Below, in pieces: positions 23,831-33,800 of a stretch of 64,000 bases of DNA; positions within the stretch are counted from its first letter, which is position 1, and each line of letters starts with the position of its first letter. Below the pieces are notes generated by a model that worked only from the letters and a program-made list of their open reading frames with translations, had not been told where the DNA came from and searched no databases. A program made the position numbers and the translations under genes. This DNA comes from Parelaphostrongylus tenuis (lineage: Eukaryota; Nematoda; Chromadorea; Rhabditida; Metastrongylidae). The DNA is taken from NCBI GenBank assembly GCA_019055375.1, contig JAHQIW010000207.1, positions 62,001-126,000 of the forward strand, written 5' to 3'.

Positions 23831-24021
23831 CATAGTGGCTGACGTTTCAAGACGGTCTTCCCTTTATTGAACTCAGCCGCTATGGGCGATCAGCATTCTC
23901 ATTTTATTGATTTATTGATCGATGACGCAAAATTTTACCACATTTCTGCTATTGTCTCCGTTTCCAAGGCCTAGGAAAGATCGAATCGATAAGCGAGTCC
24001 AAGTTTTTCCTGTATTTATCC

Positions 24022-24215
24022 CTTAAAGGGCCATATGGCACGTTTCGTAAAACGCCGCGCGACGTCAAGCCTCACTCAGTTTCTATAATGGCGGCGTTGC
24101 GTCTCGTGGGAAAGCAGGCTCGGACAGCCAGACATGCAGGCTGCCTGCCTGTGACTGCCGCGCAAGCGACGGCGCGGCGCCGCCTGCCTATCAACGGTGA
24201 TATTCAAAGGGTTAA
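24022..24215. repeat. inverted M4 element
   Basis: CCTTAAAGGGCCATA at the left, GCCGCGCGACGTCAAGCC, GGCGGCGTTGCGTCTCGTGG inside, and TTCAAAGGGTTAA at the right: the blocks of the 19.2 kb copy on the opposite strand. Confidence 0.65.
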
Positions 24216-24261
24216 TGATTCTGCTGGAATTTATGAACAACTCCAAGCCTCACAACATTCC

Positions 24262-24930
24262 CTTTGTCCCCGGGGTTAATAAAAAGCCGGCTCTGAGAGA
24301 CTGCTGTAGCCCTTTCACATCTTCAGTCAACCCTTCGGAGTTAGTAGAAAGTCGGTCATGGGTCATGCAGTCCTTCCAACTCTTTAGTCGATCCCTCGAG
24401 GTTAGCAGAAATTCAGTCTTGGGTTACTGCTGATTGCTGTCTTTTAATCTTTTCAGGTAACCCCTGGGTCAGTAGAAAGTCGGTCCTAGCTTACTGCTGT
24501 CTTTCCATATCTTCAGGAACCTCTGGGTTAGTAGAAACTAGGTTCTGGGTCACTGCAGTCCTTCCGGATCTTTACTCGATCCCTCGAGGTTAGTAAAAAG
24601 TCAGTCGTGGGTTACTGCTGATTGTTGTCCTTTCATATCTTCAAGGAACTCCTGGGTCTCTAGAAAGTTGGTCCTAGCTTACTGCTGTCTTTTCTTGTCT
24701 TCAGGGAACCCCTGGGTCAATAAAAAGTCAGCCATGGGTCACTGCGGTCCTTCCAACTCTTTAGTCGATCCCTCGAGGTTAGTAGAAAGTCAGTCCTGGG
24801 TTACTGCTGATTGCTGTCCTTTCATATCTTTAGGAAATCCCTGGGTCCGTAGGAAGTCGGTCCTAGGTTACTGCTGTCTTTTCATATTTTCAGGGAACCC
24901 CTGGGTCAGTAGAATTTGGGTCTTGGTTAC
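24262..24930. repeat. higher-order tandem repeat (about 187 bp made of three 60 bp monomers)
   Basis: Monomers share GTAGAAAGTCGGTC(C/A)TGGGTTACTG and a CTTnCATATCTTCAGG or CCAACTCTTTAGTCGAT link. The variant with GATCCCTCGAGGTTAG recurs at about 24390, 24577 and 24768, spacing near 187-190 bp, so monomer types alternate in a higher-order unit. The array ends about 240 bp before the SURF1 start. Confidence 0.85.
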
Positions 24931-25169
24931 TCTATCTTTAATCATGTATTCCCTGTTGACTGAGCCGATGGCACGAAGCAGATCAAAATAAATTTGTTTT
25001 CTTGTTTTGTTTCGATTCCTTTTTTTCATTTCGAGACCTATCGATGTTCCTTTCCAGAATATTTTTATTTTGTAGATACAGCGATCAAGCGAAGATCTAG
25101 GACAAGCTGGAGTCTTCAAGCTTGTGATCTACCGACCGATCTGTTGATCTCCAATTTCTGAAAATCATA

Positions 25170-28100
25170 ATGATGACGTCATATGTGTTTATTCATCGAT
25201 TATCGCGATTTTCCTATAGCTTTTCGTCGCTTCCGACGGCCATATCCAGGAGAAAAACGGAGGAAATCATTGAGGTCGGTCATCCTCTTTTCCTTTTCCT
25301 TTTCCTCTTTCTCTTTCTTCCATTGCTATTTTTGTTTATTATTCGATACAGGAGAAGATTTGTGCATGTTTTAGCTAGATAATCGTGATAAAAGAGAAAG
25401 ATATGCGTCCGTGAACAGAGCTGAAAGTGGCCGGAAATCCCAGGGATCGTCCGGGAAGGCTCGATGGTCTTTTGGATCCTCTGCAATGCTTGTGAGGTGT
25501 TTTTTTCCTTACCTCGACTTTCTTTTATCCCTTTGCTTCGGCTAGATCTCGAAGAAAACTTTCGGATCTATTCTACCCCTCTTATCGACCTTTTTTTTTC
25601 TGAACTACGAGTCGTTGAAGGTGATTCCTGCGACAACATTCTGCCTTGGATGTTGGCAAACCTATCGACTACGATGGAAATTGGATTTGATCGAAAAGCT
25701 CAAAGAGCAGCTGAATGAGCCGGCTGTCGATTTTCCTCTTGACGAGTCAGTTTCTGTTTTTTCTTAATAGCTACTAACCCCCTCTCGTTATGACGGCAGT
25801 TTTGGGCTGGCGAGCGCTTCGGACGGCTACGAAGAGCATTTGGGCGCTCTTTGGACTGAAAATTCTTTCAGAGTGGTACATGTCTGACTGCTTATTTTAA
25901 GCCCTTTCATGAGGTCTGTTATGCGTTTCTAAAGTGCTAGAGACGTGTTACGACCTTTCAGCCTCGTCATAGCACGATGGTCCTTTCCATCGTAGGCAGA
26001 GTTTCAAATAATTTGGCGTCAATTCCGCTACATGTAGGGGGAACTTACAACGATTTCGGCTGAATCGAAAGGCACCGTGCTACCACTAATAAGGCTGAAA
26101 GATCCGAACACTTTTATAAGCGTCTTAGGAGACCTCATGAAGGGCCAGAGTATGCTTCCAGCATGTGTTATCTCTAAACGAGATCTCAGAATAGTCGACT
26201 AAAATGTTAGGCCCTTTCGGACCGTGAACCCACGGCCTCCGTTCCCTAGGTGGCAACCCTGGACGGTCTGCCCGACCTCGTCTGCATTCTAAGTCCCCAA
26301 CGTGCCTTTGTTTTACTTACCATCGTGCCGTTGCTAACGCAGCAGCGTACCATTGTTAGACGCCGCACGCTAGGAGTCAGAGATGCAGAGGAGATGGAGC
26401 AGGCCGTTCCCAGTTTCCAGTTGAACATGCAGAGGCTGTGGGTCAGCGGTCCCGGAAGGGTTAGTGGCCGGACATCACTAACCACTCAGCTATCGTCCTG
26501 ACACCAAACGATGCATTTTGATCGGCAAAAATTTAGAATATTTGAACGATCGGCTCCAAAATCACGATACCAATTATATCGCGGTTATTTAATATATCGT
26601 GGCGAAAACTCATGGAGATTTCGATACTATATAGATTTATCTTACAAAACAAATTAAGGCTCTGACCCTTCAACTATCTACAGTGTCGGCGAAATCTGAT
26701 TTTTCTTCTGATACTTAAAGTTTCTATTTCATTGAATCTCCTTTAATAAATGTTCAAACTGTTTAGTATATCCAAACTGAACACGATGGAATATCGAAAA
26801 GTGCGCGTCACTGGCGAATTTCTTCATGAAAGGGAATTTTATATCTCTCCTCGGGGACGCTTTGATCCTGGTAGGGACATTTCCACAGTTTTGAAGCCTA
26901 AATCATTGCTATTCCTATAAAAGACTGTGTTCAGGACATGCGGAGCAAAGGAGTGGATCCATATTTTCTCAGGATAACCTTTCCAGTCACGGCGGCCACA
27001 TTATCACTCCGTTTCGTCTTTCAAATTCCAAGTTAGCTTTCCCCGTTTTGTTGTTTTCAGATCGTGAAGTCGATTTTAACTTGGCGTTTTCTAGATTTCT
27101 TTCTCAAAGTTTCACGATTTGATCTGCTCTGGACTCGCCATACATATATGTATATGTATATACATATGTGTACACATGTATATATATACTATATATATGC
27201 AAGTAATGTTTATTGACGTACAAATCTGTAAGCCTCGGGCGGGAGTTGAACCAGGTGTCACCGTCTCGAGTTCGTTGTAGGTATATAAAGTTTGTAACAT
27301 CCTTCCTATAAAAGCGGTAAAATTCAGGAATCCATTACTTACACCTTTTACATCCACGCGTATTTCAGCCTTATAGTTCTGATCAATCGTGGCTGGGTTC
27401 CTGCTTCGATGATCTCGCCGGCTTCTCGTCAGTCGTCCCAACCTAAAGGAATTGTCACCTTCGATGCTGTTGTAAGAAAAAGTGAAACGGTAGGAGATTC
27501 TTTAGAAGGTAAACAATGAAAGAAAGCTTTCGGCTTGATGATTCTCTGAGTGATGGGCACTCGACCGACTGCATCAAGAATCGGTTGGAGGTGATTGAAT
27601 GCATCTATGGCCTTTACAATGATTAGTAACCGCCTACCGATCTATTAGGTTCGCGCTGATATCCTCTCAGATAAGTCTGGTACCAGTTCATCAACTCCTA
27701 GAGATATGGAAAGTTTGGTGAGCCTTGAGAAGCGGCGATTCGAACATGTGTAGCATGTGTGTTGCAAAGCATTTCTGCCTTACTGCGCCCTACGTGCCTC
27801 TTTTTAGCTCTACTACTACAAATCTCTGCGATTATCTAGTTCGACATTCTTCTATGTTTTGATATTTTAGCGTCCACAGTTTGTCAGCGGAAACGTACCA
27901 GAAAAGGGACAGTGGTACTACAAGGATTTCTATGAAATGGCACGTTATCACAACACCGACCCAATCTATTTGGAGGCGGTTTATGGTAAGTTATCTTTCT
28001 ATTTTATAAGGGAGCAAATGGAAACCGCTCTCATCCGTTGGAGAAGAAGTTTTCATAGACTGTTGTAACCATTGGAAAGCGTAGACTTCAGGCTGCAGCT

Positions 28101-29040
28101 CCACGTCGCCGGTTCTTAGAAAGCCTTTCTTTGACCTTGCTACGGAAGGAGATTTCTTGGCTTCAGATTCGCCTGATCTTCGCCGGACAGAGCTCTTTCG
28201 TTGGACTTTCAGTGGTCATTCGATTACGTAGTCGAATTTGATCCCAACGCTGTGCCTGTATCCTAAAAAGGCCGTTTCTCTGGAACCAGCAGGTAAAATG
28301 AGTCGTTCCCATCTGCGATCAAAGGAGTCTTTGGCCAACTCACGTGCGGGTGCGTGAGAAAGCCACGTTAACCGCTGACGCGATACTTCTCTTCGCGTTC
28401 ATTTGACCGCAAAATCGGTGGTCATCGCTGGCCGCTCACGCGCCCTCACGTGAATTGGCCGACGCGGGCCGTTGATCGCAAATGGGAGTCCAACTTGAAC
28501 AACCTGCTGCGTTTCAGGGAAACGGTCTTTTCAGGCTGTAAGCACAGCGTTGGAATCAGAAACGATTACACGATCGGATGATCACTAATAGTCCAAAGAA
28601 AGAGCTCTCCGGCGAGAACTACGCGCGTCTGAGAGATAGTTTTGTGGATTTTACAGCGTTATGGAAGGGGTCCTTTTCGAAAACCGGCCACGTGGGACTC
28701 TAGCCTGAAGTCTCAGCTTTTGAATGGTTACTAACACTCCCATGAGAACTTGTTCTCCTGGCGAGTGAGGTCGGTTTTTCATTTGTTCCCTCGTAGTCAG
28801 GAAGAACCGCTGATCCTATACATTTGAATTTAAGAGTCAACTGTGGATGGAGGACCGATCGGTGGACAGACTAACGTCAGTGTTCGGAACGACCACTTAT
28901 CGTATCTGTTGACATGGTTGGTTTTGTTGGCAAGAAAAGGCCTTTCGACTCTTGGTTCTTCTTGAGGAGAACTTTCCGCTTTCAGGTTTCTCTCTTAGCA
29001 TCTTACGTTCGCCATGTGGATCGTTCGATTTAGGAAATGA
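25170..29040 (+). CDS. SURF1-like cytochrome c oxidase assembly protein (8 exons)
   Basis: Exons: 25170-25274, 25612-25745, 26767-26887, 26973-27031, 27369-27489, 27871-27985, 28835-28920, 28999-29040; all junction phases agree, giving about 260 residues. SURF1 is an inner-membrane protein that helps assemble cytochrome c oxidase. The first 35 residues are Ser/Arg-rich with no acid before the end, like a mitochondrial presequence. Next comes the first membrane segment with LGCWQTYR, then [37 protein letters not shown], the family signature [14 protein letters not shown] and SYLLTW. The last exon adds a short helix with FAMWIVRF. Exon 3 uses a weak GTTTTG donor, chosen because it keeps the frame. 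The final junction is ambiguous (see findings). The C. elegans homologue is sft-1. Introns carry M2, M3, S1 and foldback repeats. Confidence 0.88.
25905..26170. repeat. M2 foldback in SURF1 intron 2
   Basis: CCCTTTCATGAGGTCTGTTA and CGACCTTTCAGCCTCGTCAT on the left are mirrored by AAGGCTGAAAGATCCGAACA and GGAGACCTCATGAAGGGCC on the right. Confidence 0.65.
26208..26465. repeat. M3 MITE in SURF1 intron 2
   Basis: AGGCCCTTTCGGACCGTGAA at the left and GGTCCCGGAAGGGTTAG at the right, with mirrored CGTGCCnTTGTTTTAC and GATGCAGAGGAGATGGAGCA blocks inside. Confidence 0.65.
27130..27300. repeat. ATGTATAT microsatellite followed by a minus S3 unit
   Basis: An alternating TATATG/TACATA run at 27140-27200, then ACAAATCTGTAAGCCTCGGG and GGGAGTTGAACCAGG, the complement of an S3 box B. 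Confidence 0.6.
27555..27800 (-). repeat. truncated S1 SINE in SURF1 intron 5
   Basis: GGTGATTGAATGCATCTATG, CCTTTACAATGA and TGGTGAGCCTTGAGAAGCGG with GATTCGAACATG: the reverse S1 order with the 3' side shortened. Confidence 0.65.
28150..28625. repeat. 475 bp foldback in SURF1 intron 6
   Basis: The left arm CGCCGGACAGAGCTCTTTCG, GGACTTTCAGTGGTCATTCG, CCCAACGCTGTGCCTG and CCATCTGCGATCAA is inverted in the right arm as TTGATCGCAAATGGGA, CACAGCGTTGGAATC, GATGATCACTAATAGTCC and AAAGAGCTCTCCGGCG. The centre is near 28385. It is a compact relative of the 20.4-22.5 kb palindrome. Confidence 0.75.
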
Positions 29041-29329
29041 TGTTCCAGGAAAAGATCTGTTTTTGCTGTTGTTATTTCTATTCGACATAAAGAGATTTTA
29101 GGCATAGACTGGTTTGTCCATAGTTGTGTGAGTTCAGTTAGCTTCTGGCTCAATACCGAGTTTCCTAATCTTTCTCTCTTTCTCTTGAGAAACCTTTTTT
29201 CTTTGACAAATCCTCTTCTTTTGCGGAGATGCTAAGTGATATGTGGAGCTTTCCACTCTAGACGCTAGCTGTGCCCCTTTGATAGAACGAACGCTGAAGA
29301 GGAGTTGTCTAGCACGTGGGTCTCGCGTT

Positions 29330-29716
29330 ATCAACCCTTTTGGGACCATGGAAACCACCCTGCTCTTCGTCTTCAACTCCCACCTTCGACTGCGTTGGAT
29401 AGTTTACCCCACCTCCTCTGCATCTCTAACCTCCAGGGCGGGAACGCAGTGACTTGTTTTCATGTATTGCTGTATCATTGCAATTATGTCACTGTTATTT
29501 TCCTGTGCTATGTTGTAGTGTAAATATAATATATTGTCATGAGTAGGAATACAACAACAATATTACATAGTTTAAGTACTACATTGATACATTCAGTGCG
29601 TTCTCGCGCTTGCGTCAGAGTATGAATAGGAGGTGGAGCAGACCGTGCCAGCGATGCCACGCTCGGGTTCGGAGTGCAGAGGGAGGCAGGGTACACGGTT
29701 CCGAAAGAGTTAATTG
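29330..29716. repeat. M3 MITE
   Basis: AACCCTTTTGGGACCATGG at the left, GGTTCCGAAAGAGTTAA at the right. CCACCTCCTCTGCATCTCTA on the left is only partly mirrored by GAATAGGAGGTGGAGCAG on the right. Confidence 0.65.
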
Positions 29717-30324
29717 TGTCATACCAAATGTACACTATGCGTGTAAGTAGGTGCTGTAATTATGGCCCATTAACCGGTCGACCTCCGCGGACCCACGCTG
29801 AGCATGTCCACCAACTTGCGGACCGCCCCACTTCCTCTGTCGCGATTAGTCCCGACCACAGTGCTACTTGTCGTTGCAGAACTCGCAGCTGGATTTTGAT
29901 TAATTCGCGTGCGGTCTTGCAACTAAGACTAGTGCTGTAGGAGGCCACTGATCATAGAGCGAGTTAGGGCTTTTCCTACAGGGCGTAGGCGTGTCCGGCA
30001 GCGTGGGGTCCGCGGGAGTCGGCCGGTTAGAACCATTTTTTCGAAGCTTCTTAGGCCATTTTAAGGCGTTTTCCCCACTTTGTGAGCAGAACAATAGAAG
30101 GGCGCTTCTCAAGAAAGATACTGGCTTTGTTAAGAGATCATTTACTACTGAAGAATTACTGATTTGAGTGTGTTCACTCTGATTAGATGGTGATTGCAGT
30201 AGATCAGTTGCCTGTCGAGTGACTCATAAACCACTATGGAACGATGGTGTCAGACCTGGGTTAGTACGTAGACACCTCGCACTTCATTATAAGTTGGAAT
30301 AACGAAGCAAGGGAGTAAGGAGAG

Positions 30325-30520
30325 GGGGGGGGGAGGGCAGGGTGCACAGTGGTTAGTGATGCAGTCTCACTAAGCGCTAGTTCGATCTCCTCCCCTGACA
30401 CGCCCTCCGCAGTCAATCAGCGAACGCCTAAGTGAGTGTCTTAGCTTGACTACCTCGAATACTGCAGCAGAGGGCACTGGTACGAGTGAAACGCGGGTTT
30501 CAACTGCGGCCTCCGGGACA
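30325..30520 (+). repeat. degenerate tRNA-headed repeat
   Basis: GGGTGCACAGTGGTTAGTGA (box A-like) and GCTAGTTCGATCTCC (box B-like) after a poly-G run. The S1 body is not recognisable beyond this. Confidence 0.45.
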
Positions 30521-30813
30521 AAGGACCCTGGGACTTGATCAATGTGTTTTTTGAGTTTCTAGACAAATTGTCTTGTTCCGCTTGATTAGAAGAATCTTGA
30601 GGGATGCTTCGATTAGAGTGTTCTTATAACTACAGAGGCTTTCTTAGGACTAACACACGAAGGATCAATCTCCACTTGGCATATGTAACCAGCAAACGAC
30701 TTTTCCCTTGGTGTAACCCTCGAAAGGTTTTCGTAAGGTGAGTGGGAATTTCCGATCCAATTTTAGCCCTCATTTTCAATCAAAGATCCATTCTAGAAGT
30801 GTGACAAGCACGA

Positions 30814-33800
30814 ATGGCTCAGTCGAATGTTTACATCAGCATGGCCATTTTCTTGGGATTATTACAAGGTTATCGTTGTGGAACGACTGAGAGGGATACT
30901 CCGGCTGCATGGAAGGACCCGAACGACCCGACAGCTGCGCAGACTTCTTCCAAAATCGGAGCAAATGGCAACGAAAATAAGGTTACTGCAGCTTCTTTTC
31001 ATCTTTAGAACAATCTTGTTCTGTGTAACAGTACCTTCCAATGACTACTTCAAAACCACGCCTAAAATCAGCACATCCTGACAGCAATTTAATCTGATAA
31101 CATATTTATTGCACTACATAAGTGCTATAACAGACCTCACGAAAGGCTCAGAATACGCCAGGGTCATACATCGGTGTTTCGGAGGCTTCGGTCTCCTCGT
31201 CAGTGACCCCCGCTCCACATTAAGCCCTGCATTGAAGCATGGAGGGAGGCGTATGTGGTGATGGCATTGTGTACAATGACACTGGTCCATCACCACTTCT
31301 CAGTCGACGGATTTCGGCTGTTAGATCAAAATTGATCCATAAAATCGACTGTTTGTAAAACCTCGCAGTAAACATCCAAAATAATTCCAAAAAGAATGTC
31401 TGTGGCCTAAACGAGGTTGGTACGCCATCACCACATACTCGTCCCTCCTTGCTTCAATGCGGGGCTTGATGTGGGGCGAGGGTCACTGACGAGGAGACCG
31501 AAACCTCCGAAACACCGGTGCATGACCCTGGCGTACCAACCTCGTTTAGGCTTTAGACATTCTTTTTTGGAATTATTTTGAATGTTTACTGCGAGGTTTT
31601 AGGAACAGTCGATATTACGGCTCAGTTATGTTATCTATTGTTTCTGAACGATCTCAAAATAGTGGATTAGAATGTATTGTTACATATGCTCTGTAGGAGC
31701 CCTAAGCCATGCAGTAGACTATCAATCACTCTGACAGAACGCCACGGTGGTTCATTCAGGTGTACGTTGAGTGTAGGAAGTTCGGCATCGATTGCTCTAT
31801 GTAGGGGGTATTTCCCCCGACGATCTGACTGATCCGAAAGGCACAGTGCTAGTAAAAAGGCTGAAAGGACGAAACACGTGTCTAGCGCTGTGCCGTAAGA
31901 GTGAAAGTGCCATAAGAGACTTCATGAAAGGCTCAAAAAATGCTGTCAGGATGTGCTAATCTTATTCAAATGAAATCATCTGGATCACTGGTTCAGTCAT
32001 TTGAATTAGCGAAGAGAAGATCGTGATCTGAAGTGGCTTCATATTAACTTTGCAGATATCCCACTATGATCCTACTCTTCGCCTTATTCTACGTCAAATT
32101 TTCAAAGAACTTGGCGTTGATCCTCTCGAGAAGGCGTTTTTCTCACGATCAGCTAGGTTATTTCTTAGAAATATTTTCATGCATGAGGTTGATGAATACT
32201 CTTCGAAGTCGATGATTGATGTGCCGGCAATTTCTCCTTCTTCAGAGCCGTTCCATTAGGTTTAAGACTTATTGTTCTCTTTGAATTTGAGAGTCTTGAA
32301 CCTGACAAAACGGCTCTGAAAAAACGATGTTGCCGAAACGTCACCATTTACTTTGGAGAAGGCACTAATGTCACGCAAGCTTCAACTAAGAGGAGTGTTC
32401 GTAATATGAAAAAGGACAAAATAAAGCTCTTAGCGTTGATCAATTCCTAGGGGATGTGACATGCATTTGTCTTCATTTAGTGTCGCTTGAGGTTAACGGA
32501 TGGTTATCTGGCCTTTATAATTACTCACGGTGGCCTACCGATCTATCAAGTCAGTGCTGTTGTCGTCCCCGAGAGGTCTGGTAGTAATTCTTCCGAACTC
32601 GAGAGAGAATAAGACTTGGTGAACTTTGGGCGCGAGGTTGAACTATCGACAGTGTTTATCTCAGAGCCCCTCTAAACAATGCGCCATGCGCGCTCATTTG
32701 TAAGATAGTTTGCATTAGTCATGGCGAAGCTCAGTGGAAATCGGTGTTTTTGATGATGGTCTCTGTGCCTTTGTCAGCTTCCTATCTACATAAGGCGATG
32801 GGAACAGTTTGATTCATATTTTTATTTCTCTCTCGGCTTTATTATCATGATCAATTTATAAATATCAATATTATGAACTTGTAGTAATGCAATGTGATGT
32901 CGTTACGCGGTTACCAGAGGTGTTCCGCGACACGCATGTGATCTATGGTCTGAGTGAGGCTCACCAAGCCTTCTATATCTCCGAAGTCGGCGAATAGGTT
33001 AGGTACTAGACTTGTCTGCAAGGATAGCAGCACTGACTTGAATCATCTCTAGGCCACCACGAGACATTGTAAAGGCTAGATATGGATTCAGTCATCTAAA
33101 ATGGTGCTTGATGGGGTCTGGTGCATGGCGTGCGCACCACTCAAGGATTGATTAACGTCGAGAGCGTGTGCTTTCATTTCAAATGTAACAATATAATTAG
33201 TCACTTCACGTCATTAATGTGGGTTTCAGGATTTCTTTGTCGTCTCTCAGCATGAAGGTCATCGGCTCGTATTTGGAAAATGAAAGCGCCGAAAACGAGC
33301 TTGCGATGAAGGAACAAGTCCGTGGAGCGTTACACAATATGATCGAAGTGGTCAGTTAGTAGGACAAAATTCCTGCTACTGGAATCCATAAGTTATGTAG
33401 AAGTCGGAGATCGAGCCATGAACTCTTTTGAGACCGTGGACCTACCTCTGCATCACTAGCTGGCAACTCTGATCTGGACGTCCTGCTCCACCTCCTCTTC
33501 GTCTCTAACACCCAGCGTGCCTCGCTTGGCAATCGAACGCGGGGGTTAGAGATGAGGATGAGGTGGAGCAGATCGTCCAGAGTTGCCTGTCAAGGATGCA
33601 GAGGCCGTGAGTCCACGTTTCCGAAAGATTAATTGATGCAGATTTTTTTGCATGAAGATTGGAGTGCTCTGAATATTCATAATTTGTCAATTTCAATAGG
33701 GTTACTATTTGATGGTAGGGACCTTCAGGGCTTCCTTATTTCATGAGTTCTTCTGCACTGCTATAATGTTGTAGCTATTCTAACGAAGTTTGCTGAGTAA

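Noticed and set aside
24262..24930. CRISPR-like array because of regular spacing
   Set aside because: Eukaryotic context, no distinct spacers, and the whole 60 bp unit is repeated with variation: a minisatellite.
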